DNA of 64,000 nucleotides from Azolla caroliniana (lineage: Eukaryota > Polypodiophyta), in NCBI GenBank assembly GCA_043228905.1, contig JBHGNT010000018.1:17794001-17858000 (forward strand). The letters run 5' to 3'. Shown one piece after another: positions 1 through 10,202 of this stretch. The notes under the pieces were generated by a model. That model was not told the origin of the DNA and searched no databases. It saw nothing but the letters and a program-made list of their open reading frames with translations. Positions within the stretch are counted from its first letter, which is position 1. Every line of letters begins with the position of its first letter. The position numbers and the translations under genes were made by a program.

Positions 1-345
1 ATTCAGTGGCGAAGGCCGTCTTGTGTTGATCCTCAGGCACCACCGATATTTGGTTGTACCCCGAGAACCCATCAATGAAGCTATAAGCTTTCGCTCCCGC
101 GATTCTTTTGAGTAAATGTTCGATGTAGAGTATCGGGTAGTTGTCCTTGATGGTGGCTTCGTTGACTTGGCGGTAGTCGACACATATGCGGATTTGGCCG
201 TTTTTCTTCGGGACGACTACGATCGGGGAGACCCAAGTGGTTCGTTTGATCAGGTAGATGATGCCTACGTCTAACATTTTGTTGATTTCAGCTTTTACTT
301 GTTGGGCGTAGTTAGGGTTCATTGGGCGCGGCCTTTGTCAGATTG
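1..345 (-). pseudogene. Element F reverse transcriptase, N-terminal part
   Basis: On the minus strand this reads through typical Ty3/gypsy RT motifs: MNPNYAQ, then TTWVSPIVVVPKKNGQIR, VDYRQVNEAT, and finally FIDGFSGYNQ followed by EDQHKTAFAT at the window edge. The catalytic YxDD block lies outside the window. The linker just upstream (319-516) carries DVFAWSYVDMKG, a motif normally found ahead of RT in plant Ty3 elements. The element is decayed elsewhere, so this is called a pseudogene fragment. Confidence 0.85.
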
Positions 346-1026
346 AGCGGGTGTCGGCTCGCATGGGGATACTATGGGTGACGACCTCAGCCGAACCCCT
401 TTCATATCTACGTACGACCATGCGAACACGTCGCTAAAATCCGGGAGGGGGGTGATCAAGGACGTCTCCTCGTCCGACTGGAGATCTGTGGCTATGAACA
501 TTGGTTTGGAGTCCATCCCCTTCCCAAGGTTGATTTCTTTAACCCTCGCCGGTCCGTCGCATACCTCACCTAGGCTTTGAGGGGTGCGTTATGGTCTCTT
601 ACAAGCCACTGCCCGATTCAATTGTTCATAAAGTTTGAATTGCTCTGGGCAGTCCACGTCTGTCGAGGTCTTTCGAGTGGTCGCAGTCTCATCTTGACAT
701 GTGACTCGTTGTGCCAAGTCTTCGTCTTTTACGTCTACTTGTTTTCGCTGGGGTACGAGGGTGGTGACGTTCAAGCAAGAGATCGAGTCTCCATCCTCGT
801 CGCAACACTTCGTACCAATGGGATATATTGCATCGATCGTGGCGAGAGCGTGTACCCAATTCATCTCTGACGTATCGAAAGCTACGGATTGGTCTTCTCT
901 TTCTCTTGCATTCTCCGCTTTAGGATTGGCGGATTTTTGGGGGAACGGTTGGCCCCTGGCCAAGATCTGAATTGTTTTTGTGGGGTTTCACGCTAGGAGG
1001 TTGGTCTCAAACTCAATGGTTTCTGA

Positions 1027-1440
1027 CTAGTCGTCCACGAGAGGGTTGCCCTCTTGTTCATGCACTCTTTGTGTGTATGCTTTGATGCGGAAGGTTTTGT
1101 TGTTTTTACGCATATAGATTGTATCATTCCCAACATCCATTACCAGGCGGCTTACACGTAGGAATGGTCTTCCTAGTAAGCACTCGTAGTCCACATGATT
1201 GGATGATCTTGTGACGACAAAGGTGAGATTGAACTCGACTCCGTGGATAGTGAAGTGATGTGTAGGGATCATGCCTTCTGGCCGTTGGATGGACCCATCT
1301 TCCATTCGTAGTTTGACATCTGAAGGAAGCATTTTTGGGCTCCTCCACTTACACCAACATTCATAGTTGACGATACTCACCAACATTCATAGCTGACGAT
1401 ACTTACCCATGCTCTGGAGTCAATGATTGCATCACACGTC
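1027..1440 (-). pseudogene. Element F aspartic protease region
   Basis: The minus strand encodes a retropepsin-like segment ending in the conserved LLGRPFLR motif near 1165-1190, followed by a short strand-rich tail. The active-site position, near 1415-1425, reads DSR where D(S/T)G is expected, consistent with one G-to-A change. A tandem duplication of about 26 bp at 1358-1412 sits just behind the active site and breaks the frame. Both lesions argue that the protease is dead. Confidence 0.7.
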
Positions 1441-1510
1441 GTACCATTCACGTAGACGGGTAGAGTGAAACTGGTATCGTTCCTCTCAAAGTGAGCTTCG
1501 CGTATATCGA

Positions 1511-1966
1511 CTAGTGGTCCTTCGGGTTCCTTGAGGACTGTGGACGTACGAGGAATGTGGGTGTGTATCTTTTTGCCATAACTTGCTGATAGGCTTCCAT
1601 TGAGGCGGCGAAGGACGTTGTGCCATGGTTGGAGTCAAGTTTGAGTAGTTCTTCAAGTGTGAACTCTATTTCCTTAGCGAGGAGAGGTCGTAGTTGGGGG
1701 TTGTCGGCCACGAAGGTGCTAGTGTAGCTCTGTACTTCGCGTAATGTGAGTTGTAATTGTAAATTTAATATTTGTTGGAGCAGAGCTGTGTTGACCTCTT
1801 TGATCAGGTTAGGATGGCAGGTGGGAGGTGTATCCATGTGTTGGGGTGGGGGGTTTACCCATTCTTCGAGTTGGTCGAAGTTTAAGCTTGGGAGACTAAG
1901 CGATTTTTCGAACTGTTCGTGGCGTATGAGTTTAATGTACTCTTTGACCTTTTGTTTTTCAGCCAC
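1511..1966 (-). pseudogene. Element F gag-pol linker ORF, unrecognised
   Basis: An open stretch of 151 codons lies between the zinc knuckle and the protease of element F. It is rich in Gln, Leu and Glu and looks helical. I do not recognise a domain. Its place and strand make it part of the F gag-pol reading frame, probably the region between nucleocapsid and protease. Confidence 0.45.
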
Positions 1967-2224
1967 TGGGTTTGGGTATATGCTGCTAGGTGTGCCAGTA
2001 GCTCTTGGTTAGCGTTGACGGGTATTGTTTCTATGTCTCCCTCCGGTTCTTGATCTTGTTTTGAGGCACTGCGTGGATGCATTTTTTCTGGATTTTCGTC
2101 TCCTACGCATAGCCGCGGGGGGGCTTTGATCTTGGTATTTTAAGTTATGAGCTACTCTTTGAGCTCGTGTGATGACGATGGCGCCAACCGTTGATGTTAC
2201 GATAGATAACAGATTTGCACCAAT

Positions 2225-2310
2225 CCTTTCCTTCTTTTCTGGGCAATCAGCTATTAAGTGCTCCTTACCACACCCTGGGTATGATGCTTCTCTTTGGAAC
2301 CACTCGATAA
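2225..2310 (-). pseudogene. Element F second gag zinc knuckle (first Cys lost)
   Basis: The minus strand reads YPGCGKEHLIADCP, matching a C-x2-C-x3-H-x4-C retroviral-type zinc knuckle except that the first Cys is Tyr (TGC to TAC type change). The partner knuckle, CFNCQGPHMVSECP, lies at about 36428-36485. Element A separates the two knuckles. Removing A brings them into one gag protein with about 45 residues between them. Confidence 0.7.
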
Positions 2311-2387
2311 GGTTTTGTGACTATTGGGTGAGACTTTGCGCCGGTGGTTGTGGGGGTGTTTCGAGTGAGCAGTGTCGTGGTCGTTGT

Positions 2388-2392
2388 AGTAT
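2388..2392. repeat. Target-site duplication of element A, left copy (AGTAT)
   Basis: AGTAT immediately precedes TGTTACC of the left LTR. The same five bases follow the right LTR at 36423-36427. The identity of the two copies ties the outer ends of A together across 34 kb of nested DNA. Confidence 0.9.
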
Positions 2393-2733
2393 TGTTACCG
2401 ATTAGGAACACGGTCTACAGTCAGTCCTTCAACCTAGACCTCAAAGTGACTGCGTTGCCACGAATGGTACCGTCGTACCGTAATACTTAATGGGATACCT
2501 CCTGTATCCTATTAGCGTATAAGGGAGATGGCTACAACCGAACTCCTTAGGCCGTGCACTAGTAACCACACTGTCACTCACACCTACACTCTTATGATTA
2601 CGCTACACCACGAAGAATCACATACACATAGTAGATTAACTACAGATACGTGAACCATTTAAATGTGTTACGTTTTTACTATATTCTATATTACTGCGCT
2701 CTTGTCCGTCGGTTACTATTCCAAAGGACAACA
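2393..2733 (-). repeat. Element A 3' LTR, with 131-bp internal deletion
   Basis: This begins TGTTACCGATTAGG and ends GGACAACA on the plus strand, matching 35951-36422. It is 341 bp against 472 bp. The missing 131 bp lie after ACAGATACG (near 2654) and include the TATA-like box still present in the 5' copy. Short CG-rich microhomology at the breakpoints suggests a simple deletion. Confidence 0.9.
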
Positions 2734-2735
2734 CC

Positions 2736-2756
2736 TGGCACGCCTATGGGACAGTC
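2736..2756. other. Conserved block inside the 3' LTR of element A
   Basis: Two bases inside the LTR the plus strand reads TGGCACGCCTATGGGACAG. Element B has TGGCACGCCCGTGGGACAG at the same place, also two bases from its LTR. This is where a polypurine tract is expected, yet the block is not purine-rich. Its TGGCACGC start equals the start of A's own PBS on the other strand. Confidence 0.6.
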
Positions 2757-2779
2757 CATGGCACATCGGACCCACCCCT

Positions 2780-5388
2780 TTAATCTTCCTCCAAAATGGC
2801 CCTGATGTTTGGTTCTGCTCCGGTGTCCGGGTCTGGGGATGGTGTAGTGTCCGTAGGCGCGTCGTTGCGTGGTTCCACTACTTGCTTGGTAGGGCTTCCC
2901 ATGGTGTCGTTGGCTTCTTGTGTGGGCAATCCGGGCTCTGCTGGCTCATCTTGTGCTATTGTGGTTGGTTCAGCCGTCGGCCGGCTTGCGGTAGGTCGAG
3001 GTTCTGTCTCGTCTGTAACTTCCTCCGTGGTGTCAGCTGTAGTCGTACGCTCCGGTGAATGGGGTTGGGGTTCCTCTTGGTCGGCGGTTTCGCTTTCTAG
3101 TATCGCAGGGGGCTCCGCTTGCCGTTCCGTGCTGTCCACCATAGCGGTTATTTCCGGTGACATGGGCTGAGGTTCCTCTTGTTTGGAAGTATCCGGAATT
3201 GGTATCATGATGGATTCCTCGTTTGTTCGCGTGCTGCCGGCTTGCATGATCTGGTGAAACAAGTCCTCCTCACTATCACCAAAATCATCTAGTAGTTGCG
3301 CGAGTTCCTCGGAGTGTTGGTCCGCTAGCGTGCGATAGTCTTGCGCTAGGTCCTCGCGTACTGCCACAATGCTTTCCTCATTGAGCTTGTAGAACCCTCG
3401 GTCATCTTTCCTTCGGTTCTCCTAGTCCGCTTGGTATGTATGCAATTCTGCCGCTTGTGCGGCCCACGCCATCCAGCCTTTGTCTAGCACTGCTTTTAAT
3501 TGCATTGTAAACATCTCCCAATTTGTTTGAAGGAGTATGCGCACGTGGTCGGTTATTGCTTGGCAATGGTTGCGTGCTTCTTCTACGGTTTCCTTGAGGT
3601 TTTCGATTTCTTGTTTACTAACCGCCGCCACTTCCTCATAAGTGCTCTGCATTCCTGCCCATAGCTGAGATTCCTTCGAATGTAATTCCTCCAACTTTCC
3701 CATTTCATTGTTCAGGCAGATTTTGAGTTGATGCCTCCTCTCCTGTTCCCCTACCAGCTGCTTGCTGAACCATGCTTTCTTCTTGTCTAATAACGCCCGG
3801 AGTCCCGTAATCGCTACTTCCGATTTTTTCGCTTCCTCCTGTAGTTTGGCTTTTTCTTCTTTCATGCGGGTGTGTTGTGTTGCCTCCGCTGCGAGTTTCT
3901 CTTCAAGGGTCTTTATTGCCTTTCGGCCGTTGGCCTGGATGTCCTTTTCTTTGTCCAAGGACTGGCGAAGTTCAGAGCGGAGACGGTCAATCTCCGATTC
4001 CACCAGTTGCATGGCCCTTTTTGCTTTCGAGGCAATGGGGGTCTTAGGGCCCCGGTGGTGTTGGTTGTTGGTTGAGCTGCCTGTTGCGCCGTAATTGCGT
4101 TACGTTCCAACTCCGCGATGTGTGCGTTGGCCTTTTGTAGCTCGGCTTGGGTTAGTTTAACAGTCTTCCAGACATTTTTATTTTTAATCGCCATATCCTT
4201 GGTGCCCATACTGACCTTCGCCAGTTACCTATGAACTTTGACAAGAGCCGCTGACCTTCGCCATCCCCATTCGGCGTATATTGACGTTCTGTTGTCTGTT
4301 GACTCTGGCTAACTACTCCTCATCATCGCTTTCCACCATTTGTGTTAGCGCGCGCTCAATCATTTGGCGCTCCGCGTGCTCCTTGGCCATTCGTTGTGAG
4401 AATTTTATTTGTTGTGTTGCCAAAAATTCCATGAGTTCGAAAGTGGTTCCGAACTGTAATAGTGCGCCGAACTCATGGGTCGTGTCCGGAATGTCCGGAT
4501 ACGCCAGAACCTCGCTTTCCGATATGACTGGGCCGTAATGATCGGTCGTGGTTCCCGGATTATTTCGAAGGTGGTGTTGGTCTCCGTAGCTACAGAGTTG
4601 TCGACCACGGTTGTCGTCTCTATGGCCGCGAGTGTGTCTTTAACTAACCCGCGCCCATCTTTCCTATCCAGCCTCCGTCGTTTCAGCCTCGGGCTTCCTT
4701 GACTTGGCTCGGCTTCTAGCTCTTGCGCAACTTCCTCACTATGCTCGCCCGCTCTTCCTATGTTTTTCACGTGTTTGTCTGGGCTGATTGGGGTTCATCT
4801 TCCCACTTTGTGGTGGCCAACTCCGCTAACCTTCGCTTTGCGGATCGTGGCAGCGGCGTGGGTTTGTTGGGTTGCAGTGCTGGCAATCCTCGGGGTGGGA
4901 ATAGTATCATGAGATATTGTTGTATGATAGGCCTTAGCTTTTTTCCTCCTTGATACGCGTGCAGGCTTTCCCGTAATGACCCCCCAATCGACCATGTGCC
5001 CTTCAAAGGTATCAATGATGATACCTGCCTTCTGCTTGGGCATCCCATATGCATTTACATGTACGCATCCGACCTCCAATAGGAACTTGGTTATTTCGCG
5101 GAAAAAGGGGTCGGGGATTTCCTTCGTTCTGTATGCCTTGGCGGACGCCGAATATGGCCCAAAATATCTCTGCAAAGTTTCCACAGGAGGAATTTCAAAA
5201 TGGCTTTCTCCTAGTGATGACAGGTCAAGCTTTTTCCGGATGGATGTGTTGGTGACCGTGTTGATATTGAGCTTCCTAGCGATGTCCAGTGCGTCAGGGT
5301 AGGGAGGTGCCTCAGCGACTCTGATGTATCCATCCAAGCATTTCTCCACGAGCCATTGATGCAAGGCAGCAAAAATAGGTATCGGCAT
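2780..5388 (-). pseudogene. Element A third ORF: head domain, coiled coil, acidic tail
   Basis: Downstream of integrase, in the sense direction, A encodes an extra protein, now broken by stops and frameshifts. The head (4795-5388) shares a pattern with element B: RYFGxYS, then YRT, FFRxI, MPKxxAG, a Thr/Glu-Gly pair and VDWxVI. A variable Arg/Lys-rich stretch follows (4405-4795). A long heptad-like coiled coil (3422-4209) contains runs such as EKLAAEATQHTRMKEEKAKL and a Trp-rich end. A Pro/Glu/Thr-rich tail (2780-3367) ends IRAILEED, matching B's ILDILDEE. The function is unknown. The shared architecture between two diverged elements suggests selection while they were active. Confidence 0.75.
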
Positions 5389-5769
5389 AGTCGGATGGTT
5401 AGGCTCGTGGCTAATGGGTGAGGATTGTTGGCTATGGCAAACTTGAGCTCTGTGATAGGATGGAGAAGAGGGTGAGGGAGGGGAGCGATGAGAGCGATGA
5501 GAGTTAGAAGGTTGGTTTCTGTACTATGCAGAAAACCTTCTATTTCCTTCTTTTTGTGGCCTAGGGTTCATTGGTCGGTGAGCCATCGTGGTGTCGCGTG
5601 TTCTTGGCCTAGAAGTCTATGCATGCCTTAAGTCCTTTTAATAGCGTCGCTATCTTCTCTTTCTTTTTCTTTTTTTCTTTTTTTTTTCATACAATATTCT
5701 TTTTACACTATAGTACAAATGGAGCCCCATACTTACTCCGCGGATTTCCCGGCTTTGTCCTATCCGGCG

Positions 5770-6003
5770 GGGAACGGGTTAGGTGGCGTAGGTCCCAGAT
5801 AAGGTTTAAGGCGAAACCCATTCACTTTTTGTTGTAACACTTCCCCGGCCAACGTGCCAAGTTGAAACGTACCCTGTTACGCTCCCACTATCCAGTACGG
5901 GCCTATCCAACGGAATCTTAATTTTCTTGGCATATGCCCCATGCATGTTTGGAAAACTAATACCGCTTTCCCAACTGTAAAATCTTTTTCCCGTGCATGA
6001 TCG
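5770..6003 (-). pseudogene. Element A integrase C-terminal fragment
   Basis: The minus strand encodes the conserved Ty3 integrase C-terminal block VGKAVLVFQTCMGHMPRKLR followed by FRWIGPYW and, after a frameshift, QLGTLAGEV and VNGFRLKPYLGP. It aligns with the same region of element B at 20530-20730. Everything upstream in integrase (zinc-binding and catalytic core) and the end of RNase H is missing. Homology stops near 6003 and resumes only at about 10417. Confidence 0.8.
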
Positions 6004-6412
6004 GATTCCCGTTGAAAACAGATCATTTTCAACAGGATTTTCAATGGAAATCCGATGCACTGCATCGGATTTCCGTTCAAAATCACTGAGTTTCAACAGA
6101 AATCCGATGCAGTGCATCGGATTTCCGTTGAAAGTCCAATATTTTTCTTATGTTTTTTCATAAAACATTAATTTCCAATTGAAATCCGACTCAATGGTTC
6201 AGATTTTGTTGAAAATGTAATATCTTTTTATTATCTCATTGTTTTATGAAAAACCTAAAAGAAATTTGGATTTTTAATTGAAATTCGATGTAGTGCATTA
6301 GATTTCAGTTGGAAATCCACTTTTTTAATATATTTTTATTTATTTTTTGAAAAAATGAAAAACAATTGAAAAGAAAGAGGATTGCCAGCTAAAATCTGAT
6401 GCAATGCATCAA
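6003..6412. repeat. Decaying array of GATGCA-centred palindromes
   Basis: An AT-rich block holds repeated hairpin units. A perfect 14-bp-arm palindrome with a 1-base centre is at 6046-6074 (arm GGAAATCCGATGCA). A second, with 21-bp arms and one mismatch, is at 6091-6133. Weaker copies lie near 6180-6215, 6278-6315 and 6393-6410. The block belongs to neither A nor C as far as I can see, and it marks the edge of a deletion in A. Confidence 0.8.
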
Positions 6413-6624
6413 TGTACCGCCTAGTACCTCTCTCTCTCTCTCTCGCGTGGATGTGCGCACAAGACCACATCGCCTTTATACCTTAGGGATCTTATGGGGC
6501 ATTTCCAGCACCATACCCTTTTCCCCTATTATTATTACAAATACATTATGTACGTGTGCAACGTTGCACATCGCTCTTTGGCTCTCGTTGCTCGGGTTTC
6601 CGCTCGTGGACGAAAATCTTCACA
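6413..6624 (-). repeat. Element C 3' LTR (212 bp retained)
   Basis: This is nearly identical to 10203-10414, with a handful of substitutions by eye. It contains a (CT)n stretch and a minus-strand TATAAAGG near 6474. Just inside it, the minus strand has a purine-rich AGGTGGGGACGGA, a good polypurine-tract candidate, immediately before TGTGAAGA. Confidence 0.8.
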
Positions 6625-7309
6625 ACATCCGTCCCCACCTAACCGCACATCCACCGGTATGTGCCAAAACATAGGGGAGAGAACACGACGACCGGCCGAG
6701 TCCTTAGCATCCTCGTGGGCCCGCCCGGTTTTGTCCTCCACTTCGAGCAAGACCACCCCATCCACACGAACCACTGCCGCCTTCCAGTCCACCATCCTCG
6801 CCGAATGGTCTCGAACCGTCGGCGCCATCCGATCCGCCACACTCGACGATGTTCGCCGAGTCGTTGCCTCCACCCGATCCGCCACGTCCACTGTGGGTCC
6901 TTGAACCACCGACTACATCCGTCCCGCCGTATCCGATGCCCGTGCTTTCCTCCCCGTTCGGTCCTCTCGAATGTCGTCGCCGACCCGGTTGCTCTTCCTT
7001 TGTCCACCTCGTATATCCTCAGGATGCGCTCCCGGTCGCATGCCGGATTCCACCCTTTGCGTGCCGCACATCTCGGCGTGCCGATTCTCTCCGCTCCGCG
7101 CTTGCCTTCCGTAGGCTTTCCCCATTGTTCGCCGTGCTCTCTCGCGGTAGAGCGTACTGTCATCCGACCTCTGTGTCGGTGTCCCTCGAGGCTCTCGTTA
7201 CCGCTTCGCCTCGACTTGCGCCCTCTTGGCCCGCTTGGCCTTGCATGCCCTCCGGGAAGCCGCGCTACCTGTTCCCGGCGCATAGCCCGTTGCTCTCCGC
7301 ACACCTTCT

Positions 7310-9655
7310 TCAGTTCTCAAGACACGACTCTCCGCTCATGCCGATCGCGCTCGGCCCATGTCGTCGATCTTGGTGTTTCGCCGCACCGTCCTTCGTCCCG
7401 CGCTTGCCTCTCGAAGGCTTGACCCGACCGTCATCATCGGTCAATCGTTGTCGCCCATCCGCCGTATGCATGCTTGTGTCTTGGCCCTCCACCGGCCGTA
7501 TTGCATGCGTCTCATGTCGCGCTTCCGCTGTAGACCCGACCTCCGCGTCGGTCTCCAACTCCTCGCCGCCACCCACCGTTTCTTCGTTCTCCTTTCTATC
7601 CGCGACCGCCGATGCCTCACGGGTAGGTGTGGAGGGTTCCTCCCACTCTCGGTCCACCACCGAGTCCTCGCCTCTCAAAGGCTCAATCGGTCCACCGTTT
7701 CTGGTCACTCGTCGACGCTCTCTCGGATGCATGCTCGTTCTTGGGCCCTTCACCGACCGTAATGCATGCTTCGTGTTACGCCCTTCGTCCGTCGTAGACC
7801 CGACCTCTGCGTCGGCCACTTCTTCATTTGTCACCGTAGCCCGTTCCGACCCGGGCTCGCCATCTTGGACCCGCTCATCCATCATCTCATACCGGATACC
7901 TGCTCCGATAACTTTGTCCGCTTCGGCCTCCGACTCCTCGCCGCCACCCGCCGTCTCACCGGTCTCACGTTGATCCGCAACCGCCGAAGTTTCTAGAATG
8001 GGTGTGGAAGGTCCCTCTCGCTCTCGGTCTTCTAGCAAGCCGCGATCACCGTGCCCACTAGGCCTCCTCAATACGCTCACCGGCTCTCGTCGCGTGTTGT
8101 GACCCGTCCTCCCCGATCTCCAATCATGCCGACTTAGCCTTCGCCCGGATCGGTCTCGGACGATTGAGTTCCGGTTTGGTCGGCTCCCTTCCGTAATCGT
8201 AACCGGCCGGTACATGTTTGTCCGCGCAAATCCGGCCTTGCCAGTTCTTCTTCGGTTTGGGCCCGGTTTACCGGACCCCACTTCACCCTTCTTCCGCTCC
8301 GCCTCCCGGTCGGGTCGGATTACCGACCGGCTCATCTTTCGGTTGGGTCGGTTCCCGACTCGCTCCTCGATGCCGCTCCGGACCTCTCCTTCAGCCTTTT
8401 TGCACATGCCCACTCCGGGCCTCTCATCCTCACGGCCACCGCCCATCTCTCCGGTCTTATGTCCGCGCTCGGGCGCAACCGCCGAAGTCTCCGACCCCGG
8501 TCTCGAGGGATCTCGCCTCCGTCCGCTACAAACCTCCTCTTCGTCATTTCGGTTGCCCGCCTTGCCGCTGCAACCATCCGTCTCTCTAGGTCTCACACTG
8601 GCTCTCGGGCCGGTTGCCGGAGTCTCTAGGACCGGTGTGTGGAAGGTCGCGGCACTGCCACTTGTCTCCTCGTCCCTCGATGTTTCGGGCCGCCATGTCC
8701 CGAATCCGTAGTTACCGGCCTCCATGGCCGTCCATTCGCCGCAAGACGAGAGAGTCGCTCTTTTCGCACCCTCTCCCATGTCACCATCGTGGTCACCCGC
8801 CTTGCTGCCGCCACCGCCCGTCACTCTAGGTCTCACACCGACTCTCGGGCCGGTTGCCGGAGTCTCTAGGCCCGGTGTGCGTAAGGTCCCGGCACCACCG
8901 CCCGTCTTCTCCCCGCTCGATGTTTCGGGCCTCCATGCCCGAACTCGCTCATGTCCGCTCAAACCGGCGATCGCCACCTCACCGTCCCCGACCTCGTCCT
9001 CGGTCGATCTTTCTCCGCATGTCGAGAGGGTGGCTTGCTCCGCACCCTCTCCCATGGTACTGATGTACCATTCTCTTTCAGCCTCCTCATCCTCCGATCC
9101 GCTCAGCCCCGACTCCGCAATAAGCCCCTCTTCGGCTTCGATTTGTGCCTCTACGATCTCGTACGCTTCCCGCACCAAGGCTTCGATGTCGAGCTCCTCC
9201 GAACCGATTTGCGTTGAGCTCTCTTCCGGCGGTAGTGCGTAGTCGGTCGCCGCTCTCTCTTCTCCCCCACTCGCGGGCCGCGTTGTGGCCGACCGCCTCT
9301 CATCGCATTGTATGCACGCCCATTCCACCTCGTTCCAATCTTCGATGAGGCCATACGCCCCTTCATCGTCTTCGAGGTAGGGAAAAATGGCCATTCTCCC
9401 CCTTTCGTTGACCGACTTCAAGAAAAGTGGGACCTTGTCCGCCCCCACCGATTCTTGATCCCGGACCGAAAGTTGGGAAAACCGGAGATCGAACTCCCGG
9501 AATGCCTTCATTGTGCTTCGAGGAGCCTTTGCCGATGACACCCATAGATCGAACTCGCGTCGATCGTACTTGTACGCCTCTTCCCGTCTTTCTCTCCTCC
9601 TTGCGAAATCCCTTGCCATTCTCGTAATTACTTCCGCGATGTCTCCGGCTTCCAT
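7310..9655 (-). CDS. Element C gag-like protein, charged and repetitive
   Basis: A single uninterrupted ORF of about 781 codons runs from the ATG at 9655 (an upstream GTG would add 9 codons). The first 170 residues are gag-like: a helical stretch with FREFDLRFSQLS, KVPLFLKSV, MAIFPYLED and LIEDWNEVEWAC, in the manner of plant capsid domains. The rest is low-complexity, rich in Arg, Glu and Gly. It has diverged internal repeats, such as WRPETS blocks followed by TPxLETPATGPR, and repeated EASAVADRKENEETVGGGEE units. No zinc knuckle, protease or RT motif is seen. GC content is far above the neighbours. A 2.3-kb ORF free of stops among dead elements suggests a young or selected gene. The long plus-strand ORFs over it are shadows. 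Confidence 0.7.
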   Translation of the reverse strand: MEAGDIAEVITRMARDFARRRERREEAYKYDRREFDLWVSSAKAPRSTMKAFREFDLRFSQLSVRDQESVGADKVPLFLKSVNERGRMAIFPYLEDDEGAYGLIEDWNEVEWACIQCDERRSATTRPASGGEERAATDYALPPEESSTQIGSEELDIEALVREAYEIVEAQIEAEEGLIAESGLSGSEDEEAEREWYISTMGEGAEQATLSTCGERSTEDEVGDGEVAIAGLSGHERVRAWRPETSSGEKTGGGAGTLRTPGLETPATGPRVGVRPRVTGGGGSKAGDHDGDMGEGAKRATLSSCGEWTAMEAGNYGFGTWRPETSRDEETSGSAATFHTPVLETPATGPRASVRPRETDGCSGKAGNRNDEEEVCSGRRRDPSRPGSETSAVAPERGHKTGEMGGGREDERPGVGMCKKAEGEVRSGIEERVGNRPNRKMSRSVIRPDREAERKKGEVGSGKPGPNRRRTGKAGFARTNMYRPVTITEGSRPNRNSIVRDRSGRRLSRHDWRSGRTGHNTRREPVSVLRRPSGHGDRGLLEDREREGPSTPILETSAVADQRETGETAGGGEESEAEADKVIGAGIRYEMMDERVQDGEPGSERATVTNEEVADAEVGSTTDEGRNTKHALRSVKGPRTSMHPRERRRVTRNGGPIEPLRGEDSVVDREWEEPSTPTREASAVADRKENEETVGGGEELETDAEVGSTAEARHETHAIRPVEGQDTSMHTADGRQRLTDDDGRVKPSRGKRGTKDGAAKHQDRRHGPSAIGMSGESCLEN

Positions 9656-9683
9656 CTCCTTCCTCCCTTGCTGCCTCTTCACG

Positions 9684-9698
9684 TCGGGTTCACCAAAT
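9684..9698 (-). other. Candidate primer binding site of element C
   Basis: The minus strand reads TGGTGAACCCGACGT, beginning with the TGG expected to pair with a tRNA CCA end. It lies four bases inside a possible LTR end (plus-strand TGTCGCG from 9700). The tRNA was not identified. Confidence 0.5.
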
Positions 9699-9969
9699 AT
9701 GTCGCGTTGCTACGCGCGTGCGTGGAGAAGGGCGGGACCACGGGGGTCTTGGACTAAGGAGTAGAGGAGAAGAAATCGGGCATGGAATGGAAGCTTTGCT
9801 CAAGAAGAAGAAGAATGAACAAGAGATTAGATCGAACAAGAGGAAGATGGAGACAAGATTATCAACAAGATATATTAAAACGAAAGGAACGATTACAAAA
9901 CGATGGCCGTGTAGGCCGCACCAAACGACTACTCGAAACCCTAACCGACGAAGATGAAGAAAAGACAAA

Positions 9970-9996
9970 GAAACCCTAACCCTAACCCTAACGCTC
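9970..9996. repeat. Short CCCTAA-type telomere-like run in the element C leader
   Basis: Three consecutive CCCTAA units occur, with another AAACCCTAACC just upstream near 9936. Plant leader sequences often carry such telo-box runs. It is too short to be an interstitial telomere. Confidence 0.6.
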
Positions 9997-10101
9997 GACC
10001 TATGTGGTATACCTCGCACACTCAAAATAGGCAACCCCCACAATGGTGCCTTCCCTCTCCTTTTATAGCACGAGGGAAGACCGTTTACAAAAACGAGACT
10101 A

Positions 10102-10132
10102 AAATATCCCCTTTCATTCAAAGGGGATATTT
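10102..10132. other. Perfect 13-bp hairpin in the element C LTR/leader
   Basis: AAATATCCCCTTT and its exact reverse complement are separated by five bases (CATTC). A minus-strand CTATAAAAGG promoter box lies just beyond, near 10055. The hairpin could act in the transcript or be a regulatory palindrome. No function can be assigned. Confidence 0.7.
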
Positions 10133-10202
10133 GCCTTGATTTGGGGAGGGTGAGATTGATGGCCCCTTAACTCCCACCTCCTCACAAACAACTAGGTACT
10201 TA

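Larger units (their letters stand above)
1..2392 (-). mobile_element. Element F (Ty3/gypsy), pol side, left of nested element A
   Basis: This is the downstream (gag end, protease, reverse transcriptase) part of a minus-strand Ty3/gypsy element. Its gag and 5' LTR lie at 36423-39474, on the other side of element A. The two parts join exactly when A and one copy of the AGTAT duplication (2388-2392 and 36423-36427) are removed. Reading on the minus strand, the order is a second zinc knuckle, an unassigned linker, protease, the DVFAWSY-type linker and the first part of RT, which runs off the left edge. Stops and frameshifts are scattered through it, so it is not functional. The lineage was not assigned. 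Confidence 0.85.

Noticed and set aside
6849-7973. Plus-strand ORFs of up to 374 codons opposite the element C gene
   Set aside because: They are GC-driven shadows of the 781-codon minus-strand ORF: rich in Ser, Arg and Pro, with no domain, and lying entirely inside it.
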